A stretch of DNA of 64,000 nucleotides, taken from positions 1-64,000 of the forward strand of contig NZ_BAGL01000042.1 of assembly GCF_000308875.1 (NCBI RefSeq), in the 5' to 3' direction. This stretch comes from Nocardia transvalensis NBRC 15921. GTDB lineage: Bacteria; Actinomycetota; Actinomycetes; Mycobacteriales; Mycobacteriaceae. This document shows, piece after piece, positions 1 to 8,846 of the stretch. The position numbers were made by a program, and so were the translations under genes. The number at the start of each line of letters is the position of its first letter. Position 1 is the stretch's first letter. Below the pieces are notes generated by a model. The model was not told the DNA's origin. It ran no database searches and saw only the letters and a list, made by a program, of their open reading frames with translations.

Positions 1-124
1 CGAGTCCTCGGGCGGGCTGACGCTCGACGCCGCCGCTGCGTACGCCGCGACCGGCGTGGACTATTTCGCGGTCGGCGCGCTCACGCACTCGGTGCGGGTG
101 CTGGACCTGGGTCTGGACATGTAG
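1..124 (+). CDS. nadC: Nicotinate-nucleotide pyrophosphorylase (carboxylating), C-terminal fragment
   Basis: Only the last 40 codons are present; the 5' part lies before the window. The frame reads [19 protein letters not shown] and then [18 protein letters not shown], ending at TAG. This is the usual C-terminal strand and helix of quinolinate phosphoribosyltransferase, which makes nicotinate mononucleotide from quinolinate and PRPP in de novo NAD synthesis. In mycobacteria nadC lies just upstream of the his operon, which fits the genes that follow here. The gene converges with the next one, leaving four bases between the two stop codons. The call is secure although no catalytic residue is in the fragment. 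Confidence 0.9.
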   Translation, partial: ESSGGLTLDAAAAYAATGVDYFAVGALTHSVRVLDLGLDM

Positions 125-128
125 GGAG

Positions 129-548
129 TTACAGCCCGAACTCCGCCGGGGCCAGCCGCAGCACCCGGCAGCATTCGCGCAGCACCGCGGCCTCGCGCAG
201 GTCGAATCCGCCCTCCGCCGCGGTGATTTCGAGACCGACGCGGACCGCGGCGCGCGCCTGCGCCGGGCGCTCGGTGACGCGGGCGACCTGCTGCAGCACG
301 TAGGCGCGGCCGAAGGCGGGATCGAGGGTGAGGCGATGCCAGTTGTCCTCGAACAGGGTGCGCAGCTCCGGCGCCGCGAAGCCGTTCAGCGCACCGGCGG
401 CGCCGATGCGGTCGGCGACCCGGCTCCGTCGCGTCGGGTCGGCGGCCCCGCTGGTGCTGACCAGCGCGCACACGCCCACGGCGGCGTCGCGGAACATGGT
501 GTCGCGCAACGGTTCCGCCGTGAGTTCGGTGTCACTGGCGAGCGGCAT
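129..548 (-). CDS. TerB-like (tellurite resistance B family) protein
   Basis: This 139-residue soluble protein has two halves that look alike: an ALVSTSGAADPTRRSRVADR stretch near residues 27-46 and a GLEITAAEGGFDLREAAVLRE stretch near residues 103-123. That internal repeat of small helices with acidic metal-binding-type loops is typical of the TerB fold. The ATG at 546-548 is preceded by a good purine-rich site (AGGGGGA, seven bases away). No other ter genes are nearby, so a role in tellurite resistance cannot be inferred; stand-alone TerB-like proteins are common in actinomycetes and mostly uncharacterised. It converges on nadC. Confidence 0.7.
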   Translation of the reverse strand: MPLASDTELTAEPLRDTMFRDAAVGVCALVSTSGAADPTRRSRVADRIGAAGALNGFAAPELRTLFEDNWHRLTLDPAFGRAYVLQQVARVTERPAQARAAVRVGLEITAAEGGFDLREAAVLRECCRVLRLAPAEFGL

Positions 549-727
549 GATGCGTCCCCCTGGAGTCGGCCGGGTGGCCTTCGTCGTGCCGGACCGGATG
601 CCGACAGGCAGACGCTAACAGAGATCATCCGCGGCGAAAGCCCCGGAAGTCGTGGGGTCCGGCCGATGTGTGACGACTCACGAAGTCCGCGTGGTGATCC
701 CGGCCACAGTACCGCCGGGATCGGGCG
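549..727. other. Gene-free stretch behind the TerB-like gene
   Basis: Together with the adjacent repeat tract this makes 364 bases without a convincing gene (549-912). The first bases hold the ribosome binding site, and presumably the promoter, of the leftward TerB-like gene. I see no RNA gene or conserved protein. Open frames crossing the area are low-complexity Arg/Gly/Pro translations of GC-rich DNA. Confidence 0.6.
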
Positions 728-919
728 GTGGGTTCGCGCCGGGGTTGGGTCGTGGGTTCGCGCCGGGGTTGGGCCGTGGGTTCGCGCCGGGGTTGGGTCG
801 TGAGTTTGCGCCGGGGTTGGGTCGTGAGTTTGCGCCGGGGTTGGGTCGTGGGTTCGCGCCCGGATCGGGCCGTGAGTTGTCGCCTGGATCGGGCCGTGAG
901 TTATTGCCCGGGTCAGGCC
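728..919. repeat. Eight tandem copies of a 24-bp unit at the 3' end of the winged-helix gene
   Basis: Units start at 728, 752, 776, 800, 824, 848, 872 and 896, and a ninth copy starts at 920 inside the coding region. The consensus begins GTGGGTTCGCGCCGGGGTTG. The first five copies differ from one another at only a few positions; the three nearest the gene are more diverged. The last copy contains the gene's stop codon (positions 913-915). Because the period is a multiple of three, all frames stay open, which creates long false reading frames across the region. Confidence 0.95.
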
Positions 920-2085
920 GTGAGTTCGCGCTCCAGCGGCGTCCGGAACCGGGGTATGGCGCGGACGTCGCCGAACCACGTGCGCATCCGCTCGGCCTCC
1001 GCCGCGACTTGCTCCCGGGCCTCGGCGCCGACGTCCTCGAGGAGTCGCCAGACGATCTCGCCGTCCTTGCGCTGCGCCCAGCCGCCGACGATGCGGCCGT
1101 CCCACCACACGGTGGGGCCGACATTGCCGTTGCGGTCGAAGACGGCCGGTCCGTGCGGGCCGAGGAACCACTCCCGCGACTGCCAGCCCATCGGCGTGGG
1201 ATCCAGCGCCGGGAGCAGTGCCGCCCACGGTTCCGGCGCGGCCACGTCCTCGAGGTCGTCGGCGAGTGCGATACCGGGCGCGCCGCCGAGGTCGACCTCG
1301 GCGATATCCAACCCCGCCACCGTCTTTCGCACCTCGCCGAGGGTCCAGCCGGTCCACCACTTCAGATCCGTGATCGGCGCCGGGCCGAAGGCGCGCAGCC
1401 AGCGGCGCACCAGTTCGGCGCGGGCCTGCTCGATCGGCAGGGCGGAAGATCGTGCGGGAAGCCATGATTCGATCGGGGACCAAGTGTACTGACTGCTCGC
1501 CCAGGTGCCGTTGGGGCGGCCGCGCACGATGTGCCCGGCGCAGCCCAGCGTCACCAGCACCCAGGTGGTGATGTTGGTGGGTTTGGAGTACGCCTTGCCG
1601 GGGGCGGTGTCGACCTGGGTGCGCAGCCGCGGCACCGCGGCCCCGAGTTGCGCGCCGGTCGCGCTGCCGCGGGCCAGCAGCGCGCGGTGCGTCTCGTCCT
1701 CCACCTCCGCCAACCAGCTCGCCACATCGCCCTCGACGACCTCGCTCAGGTAGCGGCCGTAGGTGCGGCGCTGCTTGTCCGCCAGCGCGTCGGCGACCGC
1801 GGATTGCAGCGCGGGCAGCAGATCCACCGGCGCCACGAACATGGTGCGGCGCATGGCCAGCATCCGCAGCAGCGTGCGGTCCTCGTACAGCGCCTTCTCC
1901 ACGTGGGCGGGCTCGAGGCCCGACGTGCGGGCGGCCACCGACAGGAATACCGTCGCCGGATCCGTGGCATGCAGCGCCACCATCGCCTCGGCGACGGCGG
2001 CGGCGTCATCGGCCCGGTGCGCGGGCGCGAGCAGGTGCCGGACGGCCAGGCGCGCCCGGCGCTGGGCGGCATCGATCGAACGCAT
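913..2085 (-). CDS. Winged-helix DNA-binding domain protein (HTH_42-type)
   Basis: This 390-residue protein starts MRSIDAAQRRARLAVRHLLA and has the VVALHATDPATVFLSVAART-type segment near residues 30-50. Together with a central WTGWTLGEVRKTVAGL stretch and a C-terminal WFGPHGPAVFDRNGNVGPTVWW-type region, this marks the large actinobacterial family annotated as winged-helix DNA-binding proteins. Some relatives act on DNA interstrand crosslinks, but nothing here decides the role. I chose the ATG at 2083-2085 because it matches the family's N-terminus; further upstream the frame is low-complexity. No clear Shine-Dalgarno is visible. The 3' end runs into the 24-bp repeat tract, so the C-terminal residues ELTA may have been shaped by repeat expansion. 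Confidence 0.75.
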   Translation of the reverse strand: MRSIDAAQRRARLAVRHLLAPAHRADDAAAVAEAMVALHATDPATVFLSVAARTSGLEPAHVEKALYEDRTLLRMLAMRRTMFVAPVDLLPALQSAVADALADKQRRTYGRYLSEVVEGDVASWLAEVEDETHRALLARGSATGAQLGAAVPRLRTQVDTAPGKAYSKPTNITTWVLVTLGCAGHIVRGRPNGTWASSQYTWSPIESWLPARSSALPIEQARAELVRRWLRAFGPAPITDLKWWTGWTLGEVRKTVAGLDIAEVDLGGAPGIALADDLEDVAAPEPWAALLPALDPTPMGWQSREWFLGPHGPAVFDRNGNVGPTVWWDGRIVGGWAQRKDGEIVWRLLEDVGAEAREQVAAEAERMRTWFGDVRAIPRFRTPLERELTA

Positions 2086-2126
2086 GAACGAATAGTAGTG
2101 CCTCGGCGGCGTGCGATGATGCGGCG

Positions 2127-3113
2127 ATGACGCGTCGCAACCGCTGGCAGGTGCTCGGGCTCGTCCTCCTCGGCGTGCTGACATCGGCGATCGGTGCGGC
2201 ACAGGAGGTTTCGGCCGAACCGGCGTGTTCGGTCGAGGTGCGCTCCGTGGCGCTGCCCGTCGACGGCGAGACGGCGACCGGCCGCGTCTACGAGCCCGCC
2301 GGGTGCGGCGGCGATCCGGGCGCTCTGGTCGTCGCGGTGCACGGCCACGACGGCACCTCCGCCGATTTCGCGGAGTATCTGACCGCTCTGGCCCGCCGCA
2401 CCGCGAGCCCGGTGCTGATCATGGACCTGCGCGGCCCCGGCAGCGTCTGGGTCCCGGGCGAGTGGAACCTGCTCGCCGGGCGCGACGACATCCTGGCCGC
2501 CACCCGCTGGTACCGCGACGGCCACCCCTCGATCACGCGCACGGTGCTGTGGGGCTGGAGCCAGGGCGGTATCACCGGCGGGCTGGCCGCGGCTGCCGCG
2601 CCGCCCGGACTGTTCGACTACTGGGTCGACACCTTCGGTCCCGCGGACGACGCCACCGCGTGGCTGGGCGCCGACCTGGCCGGACCGGAACTGCGCGGTC
2701 AGATCGAGCGGGAGGCCGGCGGCTGCACGCCGGTGACCTGCCCGCAGGCCTACGCCGAGAGGTCTCCGGCGTTGCTGGCGGGACGCCTCGCCGTACGTCG
2801 CAGCTTTCTCGTCCACGGCCTCGCCGATTCCCTCGTGCCCTATTCGCACGGTCTCGAACTGCGTGCCGCGCTGACCGCCGCGGGTAAGCCGGTGTCGACG
2901 TACACGATCGCCTCCGGCCGCGATCTGACCGGGGCCGTGGTGCCGGGCGACCACTCCGTCGGTCCGGCGTGGTTCGAGGGCGGGTGCGTCGTCGAGCGGC
3001 TGCTGACCGGGACGGAACCGGTTGGCGAAGGCGACCGGGACTACCTGGTCGATGTCGCCCACGGTGTCGTGACCGCGCCGCCCGCGCCGCGACACGCGAA
3101 GTGCGGGGCATGA
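2127..3113 (+). CDS. Secreted alpha/beta hydrolase
   Basis: The 328-residue product begins with a signal peptide: RRNR, a hydrophobic stretch LVLLGVLTSAIGAA, and likely cleavage near residue 31 after VSA. The mature part has the hydrolase oxyanion segment VAVHGHDGTSADF, the nucleophile elbow GWSQGG (Ser145), an acid in GLADSLVP and a histidine in GDHSVG, so the Ser-Asp-His triad is complete. Paired cysteines suggest extracytoplasmic disulphides. The likely role is an exported esterase or lipase; the substrate is unknown. It diverges from the winged-helix gene with 41 bases between the starts, and stands 28 bases ahead of nat. Confidence 0.75.
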   Translation: MTRRNRWQVLGLVLLGVLTSAIGAAQEVSAEPACSVEVRSVALPVDGETATGRVYEPAGCGGDPGALVVAVHGHDGTSADFAEYLTALARRTASPVLIMDLRGPGSVWVPGEWNLLAGRDDILAATRWYRDGHPSITRTVLWGWSQGGITGGLAAAAAPPGLFDYWVDTFGPADDATAWLGADLAGPELRGQIEREAGGCTPVTCPQAYAERSPALLAGRLAVRRSFLVHGLADSLVPYSHGLELRAALTAAGKPVSTYTIASGRDLTGAVVPGDHSVGPAWFEGGCVVERLLTGTEPVGEGDRDYLVDVAHGVVTAPPAPRHAKCGA

Positions 3114-3141
3114 TCGAGGGGACACTCGACGAGGAGGCACG

Positions 3142-4008
3142 ATGAGTAAGCCCGCGGATCCGGCCTACCACTGGAACGGTGACGAGCTGGACCTGGACGC
3201 GTACTTCGCGCGCATCGGCTTCACCGGGGAGCGGGTGCCGACGGTGGACACGCTGCGGCAGCTCCAGTACGCGCACACCACCACGATCCCGTTCGAGAAT
3301 CTGGAGATCATCCTCGGCCGCCCGATCCTGCTGGACGTGGAATCGTTGCAGGACAAGATGATCCGCCGCCGCCGGGGCGGCTACTGCTACGAGAACGCCG
3401 GGCTGTTCGCGGCCGCGCTCGAACGCCTCGGCTTCGGTGTCACCGGGTTGCACGGGCGCATCGTGATGGGCGCGCAGAGCGGGTTGCGCCCCGCGACGCA
3501 CGCGGTGCTGCGGGTGACGACCGCCGACGACGACCGGGTGTGGCTGTGCGACGTGGGATTCGGCGCCGGACCGCTGGCGCCGCTGGAGATGAACCCCGCC
3601 GCCGGGGAGGTACTGGCCGGCGACTGGCGCTTCCGCCTCGAGCGCGGCACCGGCGAACTCGGCTCCGAGCTGTGGACCCTGCACCATTTCGCGCGCGACG
3701 GCTGGATCGAACGCCACACCTTCACCCTCAATCCCCAGTACCGGATCGATTACGCGGTCGGCAGCCACTTCGTCGCCACCTCGCCGCGCTCGCCGTTCGT
3801 GACCCGCCCGTACGTGCAGCGCTTCCGCCCGGACGTGCACCACGTTCTCGACGGCACCACCCTGCTGACCGAATATCCGGACGGCAGCTCCGAGACCCGC
3901 GAACTGGCGCTGACCGATCTGCCCGCGACGCTGTCGGAGGTGTTCGACATCGACCTGGACGCGGCCGACTCCGCCACGCTGTCGGGAGAGCCCGCGCTGT
4001 ACCACTGA
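3142..4008 (+). CDS. nat: Arylamine N-acetyltransferase
   Basis: This enzyme moves the acetyl group of acetyl-CoA to arylamines, arylhydrazines or a related physiological substrate. The 288 residues match the family length. The triad is visible: Cys82 in RGGYCYEN, His120 in PATHAVL and Asp137 in CDVGFG. The N-terminal pattern LDLDAYFARIGFTGE and the TIPFENLEI segment are also standard. An AGGAGG site sits six bases before the ATG. In mycobacteria nat belongs to a sterol-degradation cluster; here no such genes adjoin it, so its physiological partner is not shown by context. Confidence 0.95.
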   Translation: MSKPADPAYHWNGDELDLDAYFARIGFTGERVPTVDTLRQLQYAHTTTIPFENLEIILGRPILLDVESLQDKMIRRRRGGYCYENAGLFAAALERLGFGVTGLHGRIVMGAQSGLRPATHAVLRVTTADDDRVWLCDVGFGAGPLAPLEMNPAAGEVLAGDWRFRLERGTGELGSELWTLHHFARDGWIERHTFTLNPQYRIDYAVGSHFVATSPRSPFVTRPYVQRFRPDVHHVLDGTTLLTEYPDGSSETRELALTDLPATLSEVFDIDLDAADSATLSGEPALYH

Positions 4009-4039
4009 ATTCGCGCCGAGCGGCGGTAGGGTCGGGCTC

Positions 4040-5812
4040 GTGCGCACCGGTATGAAACTGTTCGCCCTGTTCGCCGCCCCGGTACTGGCCCTCGCCGCCT
4101 GCTCCGGCGACACCTCCGCCGACCGCCTCGATACCGCCGTGCATACCTTCGCCGACGCGCTCAACCGCGACGACATCCCCGCGGCGGCGGCCGTCACCAC
4201 CGATCCCGCGCGGGCGTCGGGCACGCTCGGCCCGCTGTTCGAGAATCTCGGCAAGGACGTGCGCTTCGACGTCGACACGATCGACAAGACCGACAACGGG
4301 GCCACCTTCGCCCTGGCCGCCACCTGGAAGCTCGGCCCGGACGGCCGCAACCAGTGGACCTACCGCACCACCGGCGACGCCACGGAATCCGGTGACAGCT
4401 GGCGGATCCGCTGGAATCCGGCGACGGTCGCGCCCGGACTCGACCAGGGACCGCTCAGCTACAGCGGCGTCGCCCCCGACCCCGCCGCGCGCGTCCTGGA
4501 CCGCACCGGCGCGGATCTGCTCACCCAGCAGGTCGTGACACTCGTGAACCTCGCCCCGGGCGCCGACCCCGAGGCCGTCGCGGGCCTGCTCGGGCCGATC
4601 GATCCGAGCATCACCGCGGCCTCGCTGAGCGCGGAACTGGCCGGGGCGCAAGGGAAACCGGTCACCGCCATCGCGCTGCGCCAGGCCGATCTGGACCCGA
4701 TCCAGGACCGGCTGGCCGCGCTGCCGAACGTCACCCTCGCGCCCCAGACCCGGCTGCTGACCACCGACAAGACCCTCGCGTCGCCGGCGCTGTCCGGGCT
4801 GTCGGAGCTGTGGCAGGCCGATACCGACGCGGCGTCCGGATGGGCGGTGCGCGCGACGACGCCCACGGGCACCCAGCGGGTCGGGGGACCGGATCCGAAA
4901 CCCGTCGCCGACATCGCCGCCACCCTCGACACCGGCATGCTGCGCGCCGGGGACGAGGCGCTCGCGCCGATCCCGACCCCGGCCGCGCTGGTCGCCATCC
5001 AGCCGTCGACCGGCAACGTGCTCGCGGTGGCCCAGAATCCGGCCGCCGACGCCCAGGGACCGATCGCGCTGACCGGCCTCTACCCGCCGGGATCGACGTT
5101 CAAGACTGTCACCGTGTCCGCCGCGCTGCAGGCCGGGCAGGTCACCCCCGACACCCCGGTCGCCTGCCCCGGCACCGAGAACATCGAGGGCCGCCAGATC
5201 CCCAACGACAACAACTTCGACCTCGGCACGGTGCCGCTGCACACCGCGTTCGCCCGCTCCTGCAACACCACGATGGGCCGCCTCGCGGTGGGCCTGCCGC
5301 CCGACGGGCTGACGAAGGCGGCCGCGCAACTCGGCCTCGGCATCGACTACACCGCGCCCGGCATGACCACCGTCACAGGCAAGGTGCCCACCGCCGACAC
5401 CCCCGCGCTGCGCGTGGAGGAGGGGATCGGCCAGGGCAAGGTCACCGCGACCCCGTTCGGCATGGCGCTGGTGGCCGCGACGCTGGCGCACGGTTCGGTG
5501 CCGAATCCGGCGATCGTCGCGGGCAAACCCGGTACGCCCGACCGCGTCCCCGAGCCGCTTCCGCCGACCGTCGCCGATCAGGTGAAGGCGATGATGCGGG
5601 AGACGATCACCGACGGCACCGCGACCCAGCTGCGCGATATCCCCGGAATGCTGGGCAAGACCGGCACCGCGGAGTACATCGACGACAAGCACGCGCACGG
5701 CTGGTTCGTCGGCATCGACGGCGATCTGGCGGTGGCCGTATTCGTCGCCGACGCGGGGAGTTCCGGCCCGGCCGTGGACGCCGCGGGCCGGTTCCTGCGG
5801 GCCCGGCGGTAG
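4040..5812 (+). CDS. Penicillin-binding lipoprotein with MecA-type N-terminal domain
   Basis: The 590-residue protein begins with a lipoprotein signal (LAAC lipobox near residue 20). An NTF2-like MecA_N domain follows (about residues 25-125), then a dimerisation domain, then the transpeptidase. Active-site motifs are S352-T-F-K, SCN (RSCNTTMG) and KTG (GKTGTAEY), all in the expected order and spacing. It should cross-link peptidoglycan on the outer face of the membrane and is comparable to the penicillin-binding lipoprotein Rv2864c of M. tuberculosis. The start is the GTG at 4040; an ATG four codons later is an alternative. Confidence 0.9.
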   Translation: MRTGMKLFALFAAPVLALAACSGDTSADRLDTAVHTFADALNRDDIPAAAAVTTDPARASGTLGPLFENLGKDVRFDVDTIDKTDNGATFALAATWKLGPDGRNQWTYRTTGDATESGDSWRIRWNPATVAPGLDQGPLSYSGVAPDPAARVLDRTGADLLTQQVVTLVNLAPGADPEAVAGLLGPIDPSITAASLSAELAGAQGKPVTAIALRQADLDPIQDRLAALPNVTLAPQTRLLTTDKTLASPALSGLSELWQADTDAASGWAVRATTPTGTQRVGGPDPKPVADIAATLDTGMLRAGDEALAPIPTPAALVAIQPSTGNVLAVAQNPAADAQGPIALTGLYPPGSTFKTVTVSAALQAGQVTPDTPVACPGTENIEGRQIPNDNNFDLGTVPLHTAFARSCNTTMGRLAVGLPPDGLTKAAAQLGLGIDYTAPGMTTVTGKVPTADTPALRVEEGIGQGKVTATPFGMALVAATLAHGSVPNPAIVAGKPGTPDRVPEPLPPTVADQVKAMMRETITDGTATQLRDIPGMLGKTGTAEYIDDKHAHGWFVGIDGDLAVAVFVADAGSSGPAVDAAGRFLRARR

Positions 5813-6053
5813 CGGTGCGCTCCCGAACCGCAGTGACGCGAAAGTGATCTCGGCCACAGGGGATCTCAGGGATATCGCGCGGTGATCTCACCCGCATCTC
5901 AGGCCTTTCGTACATATTTCACACGTATTGCGCTCCGGCGGCAGACCCGCCCGTCCGGCCCGCTACACTCGTCCGGGAACGCGCGGGCAACCCCGCGCGC
6001 GGTAAGTCACGGATCGCGCAGAAACTCGGAGTAGTGCCATCGAAACCGGCCAA

Positions 6054-7616
6054 GTGATCGCAGGGCATTACCGCCTGGTCGAGCGGATTGGTAGCGGCGG
6101 CACAGGCGTCGTCTGGCGCGCCGTCGACGAGCGGCTGGAACGTTCGGTGGCGATCAAGCAGATCCTCACCCAGCCCAGTCTCCCGCCCGGCGAGAAGGAG
6201 ATCGTGCGTCAGCGCGCCTCGCGTGAGGCACGCAACGCCGCCCGCTTCCAGCACCCCAACGCCATCGTCGTCTTCGACATCACCGATCACGCGGGTGACC
6301 CGTGCCTGATCATGGAGTATCTGCCGTCGCAGAGCCTCGCGGTGGTGCTGTCGTCGCAGGGCACGCTGCCGCTACCCCAGGTGGCCCGCATCGGCGAGCA
6401 GGTGGCGTCGGCGCTGGTGGCCGCACACCGGGCGGGCATCGTGCATCGCGACGTCAAGCCCGGCAACGTGCTGCTGGGCGAGAACGGCACGGTGAAGATC
6501 ACCGACTTCGGCATCTCCAAGGCCAAGGGCGATGTCACCCTGACCGCGACCGGCCTGATCTCCGGCACCGCGGCGTACCTGGCGCCCGAGGTGGCCCGCG
6601 GCGCCGAGCCGACCCCGGCCGCCGACGTATTCGCCCTGGGCGCAACGCTTTTCCACGCGCTCGAGGGTGAGCCGCCGTACGGCACCAACCCGAATCCGCT
6701 GGCGCTGCTGTACGCGGCCGCCAACGGCCAGCTCGGCGAGCCGCGCAACGCCGGCCCGCTCACCGACCTGCTGCTGTCGCTGCTGAGCTTCGAGCCGGAG
6801 GACCGGCCGAGCATGACCGAAGTACGCGACCAGCTGGCCGATTTCGCCGAATTCGGCGACGGCGCGGAGACCACCCGGATGCTGGCCACCCATCGGCCCG
6901 CCGGACGCCGCGCCACCCGGACCATCGATCGCCGTGCCGCCCAGGCCGACATCTCCACCGCGGAGATGATGGCTTCGGCCGCACCGGCTTCCGAGCCGGA
7001 GCTGCCGCCGGTGCGACCGGTCGCCAACGGTGCGGCCCACCACCCGCCGACCCGGTCCAACCCGGTGCGGTCGGCGCCGCAGCCCGCCCCGTCCGGCGGC
7101 GGCAAGGGTCTCGTCATCGGCGGCGTCGTGGTCTGCCTGGTGATCGTCGGCGCGGCGCTGTACTTCCTGTTCTCCCCGGGCGGCTCGAATCCGCCGTCCT
7201 CACAGGGCAGTTCGGCGTCCTCCAGCGCCGCGGCCCAGAGCAGCGCCCCGGCCTCGGGCGCGCTCGGCCAGACCAAGAGCACCGGCCAGGCGTCGGTGGG
7301 CGGGGCCGCGGACATGATCGACAAGTTCTACGGCGACCTGGTCGACCAGAGCTTCGGCGACGCGTGGAGCAGCCTGACCCCGGCGGCCCAGCAGGTCTAC
7401 GGCAGCCAGTCGGCGTTCCAGGAGTACTGGACGCAGAACCGGGTCACGCGGTACTCGACCATCGAGGGCGCACGCGGCGGCAGCAGCACCAATTCCGATG
7501 GCTCCGTGGACATGTCGCTCGCCAGCGTCACCTACGGCGGCAAGACCACCTCGGTGCAGCTGCGCGTGATCGACTCCGGTCGCGGGAAGCTGCTGATCGA
7601 CAGCGACACCAAGTAG
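6054..7616 (+). CDS. Transmembrane Ser/Thr protein kinase
   Basis: This is a Hanks-type kinase of 520 residues. The glycine loop is IGSGGTGVVW, the lysine is K35 in VAIK, the catalytic loop is HRDVKPGN (D133) and the metal motif is DFG (D151). After a Pro/Ala-rich linker, one membrane helix near residues 353-375 leads to a Ser-rich spacer and a small extracellular domain of about 100 residues, DMIDKFYGDLVDQSFGDAW onward, resembling the NTF2-like sensor parts of mycobacterial proteins. The start is uncertain. GTG at 6054 has no ribosome site, whereas an in-frame ATC at 6039 (I-E-T-G-Q-V-I-A-G) stands seven bases behind CGGAG. The upstream 241-base gap holds no other gene. Confidence 0.9.
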   Translation: MIAGHYRLVERIGSGGTGVVWRAVDERLERSVAIKQILTQPSLPPGEKEIVRQRASREARNAARFQHPNAIVVFDITDHAGDPCLIMEYLPSQSLAVVLSSQGTLPLPQVARIGEQVASALVAAHRAGIVHRDVKPGNVLLGENGTVKITDFGISKAKGDVTLTATGLISGTAAYLAPEVARGAEPTPAADVFALGATLFHALEGEPPYGTNPNPLALLYAAANGQLGEPRNAGPLTDLLLSLLSFEPEDRPSMTEVRDQLADFAEFGDGAETTRMLATHRPAGRRATRTIDRRAAQADISTAEMMASAAPASEPELPPVRPVANGAAHHPPTRSNPVRSAPQPAPSGGGKGLVIGGVVVCLVIVGAALYFLFSPGGSNPPSSQGSSASSSAAAQSSAPASGALGQTKSTGQASVGGAADMIDKFYGDLVDQSFGDAWSSLTPAAQQVYGSQSAFQEYWTQNRVTRYSTIEGARGGSSTNSDGSVDMSLASVTYGGKTTSVQLRVIDSGRGKLLIDSDTK

Positions 7617-7663
7617 CGCCGTCCGGGTATCGCCGAAGACGGAGGGGCGGTTAGCCTTTCGCG

Positions 7664-8266
7664 ATGGATACACGGCAGATGCTCGCGGAGGAGCGCGCCG
7701 AGCTGGTCTCGGTGTTGCGCACGCTGTCCGAGGAGGAGTGGGAGACGCCGTCGCTGTGCGCGGGCTGGCGGGTCCGGGACGTGGCGGCGCACCTGCAGAC
7801 CGATGCCGTATCGCTGGCGACCTACACGGGTTTCCTTGTGCGCGGGCGCTTTTCGGTGGACCGGGTGAACGATGTGCTGGTGCGCAGGTTCGCGGCGGAA
7901 CCGCCGCGGGCGCTGGTCGACAGCCTGGCCGCGTCGAACGGCTGGTTCACCCGGATGGCCCCGGCCCTCGCGCTGGCCGACACCTTCGTGCACCAGCAGG
8001 ACATCCGCCGCCCGCTGGGCCGCGACCGCGAGATTCCGCCCGAGCGCCTCGCCGCGGTCCTGTCGCATCCGGACCCCTTCGCCTTCCCCCGCCGCTACAC
8101 CCGCGGCCTGCGCTACGTCGCCACCGATCTCGAGTGGTCGAAGGGCGACGGGCCCGAGATCCGCGGTCCGGGAGAGGCTTTGGCCCTCGCCATGGTCGGG
8201 CGGTCCGCCGCCCTCGCCGACCTGAGCGGCGACGGAATGCCCGAACTCCGCCGCCGCTTCGCCTGA
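7664..8266 (+). CDS. Maleylpyruvate isomerase family (mycothiol-dependent type) protein
   Basis: The 200-residue protein has the DinB-like four-helix bundle start of this family: [20 protein letters not shown], then the [13 protein letters not shown] motif, which carries a metal-binding histidine, and a later [16 protein letters not shown] that supplies two more. In mycothiol-producing actinomycetes such proteins are mycothiol-dependent isomerases or transferases. The substrate cannot be told, and no gene of gentisate or maleylpyruvate breakdown is adjacent. It follows the kinase gene by 47 bases and converges with the next gene. Confidence 0.75.
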   Translation: MDTRQMLAEERAELVSVLRTLSEEEWETPSLCAGWRVRDVAAHLQTDAVSLATYTGFLVRGRFSVDRVNDVLVRRFAAEPPRALVDSLAASNGWFTRMAPALALADTFVHQQDIRRPLGRDREIPPERLAAVLSHPDPFAFPRRYTRGLRYVATDLEWSKGDGPEIRGPGEALALAMVGRSAALADLSGDGMPELRRRFA

Positions 8267-8276
8267 CGGCCGCGAC

Positions 8277-8684
8277 TCAGTCGCGCTGGACGGCGTGCCC
8301 GGTGACGCCCGTCGGCCGGATCGCGATCGCCACGCGGTCCTTCGCGTCCGGCGGCACCTTCGGTCCGTTGCCGTACCGCTCCGACAGCCGCGAGTACAGC
8401 GCGCCCTCGGGATCGCCGTCGATGTGATCGACCACGCCGCGGACCTCGATGTACCGGTACGGATTCTCCGGATCGAAGATCGAGATCGAGACGCGCGGCT
8501 CGTGCGCGAGATTCTTGAACTTCTGCCGGAAATTGGTGTGGGTGAACCAGAGGAACTCGCCGTCCCACACGAACCACATCGGATTCACCTGCGGCGCGCC
8601 GTCCGGGCGGGTCGTCGCCAGATCGGCGAAGAGCGGCCGTTCCAGCAGGTCGCGAGCCTTCTCGGGGATCTCCGTCGTCGTCAT
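8277..8684 (-). CDS. PPOX-class (split-barrel, F420/FMN-type) oxidoreductase
   Basis: The 135 residues form a single pyridoxamine-5'-phosphate-oxidase-like barrel: [35 protein letters not shown] and [20 protein letters not shown] are the standard strands. The pattern fits the F420- or FMN-binding class that is abundant in mycobacteria and nocardiae. The ATG at 8682-8684 gives [10 protein letters not shown]. The gene diverges from hisD, and the 162 bases between them hold both promoters. The substrate is unknown. Confidence 0.8.
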   Translation of the reverse strand: MTTTEIPEKARDLLERPLFADLATTRPDGAPQVNPMWFVWDGEFLWFTHTNFRQKFKNLAHEPRVSISIFDPENPYRYIEVRGVVDHIDGDPEGALYSRLSERYGNGPKVPPDAKDRVAIAIRPTGVTGHAVQRD

Positions 8685-8846
8685 CAGCCCTCCTGTCGCT
8701 GCGTGCACTGTCGCTGTGATCCAAACAGAGCGGGTGCGCGCGGAGGCGGCGGGACGCGCGACCGGCCCGACCCGATAGTCTGGTGGGGGCCGGGACCGCT
8801 CCGGCATCGCAGTGATGACCAGCACAGACAAGGATTCCGCACCGCT

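Noticed and set aside
386-1483. Long minus-strand frame with many THGPTPARTHDPT-like units
   Set aside because: It is produced by the 24-bp repeat, which keeps all frames open, and by antisense reading of the winged-helix gene. It has no ribosome site and no family resemblance.
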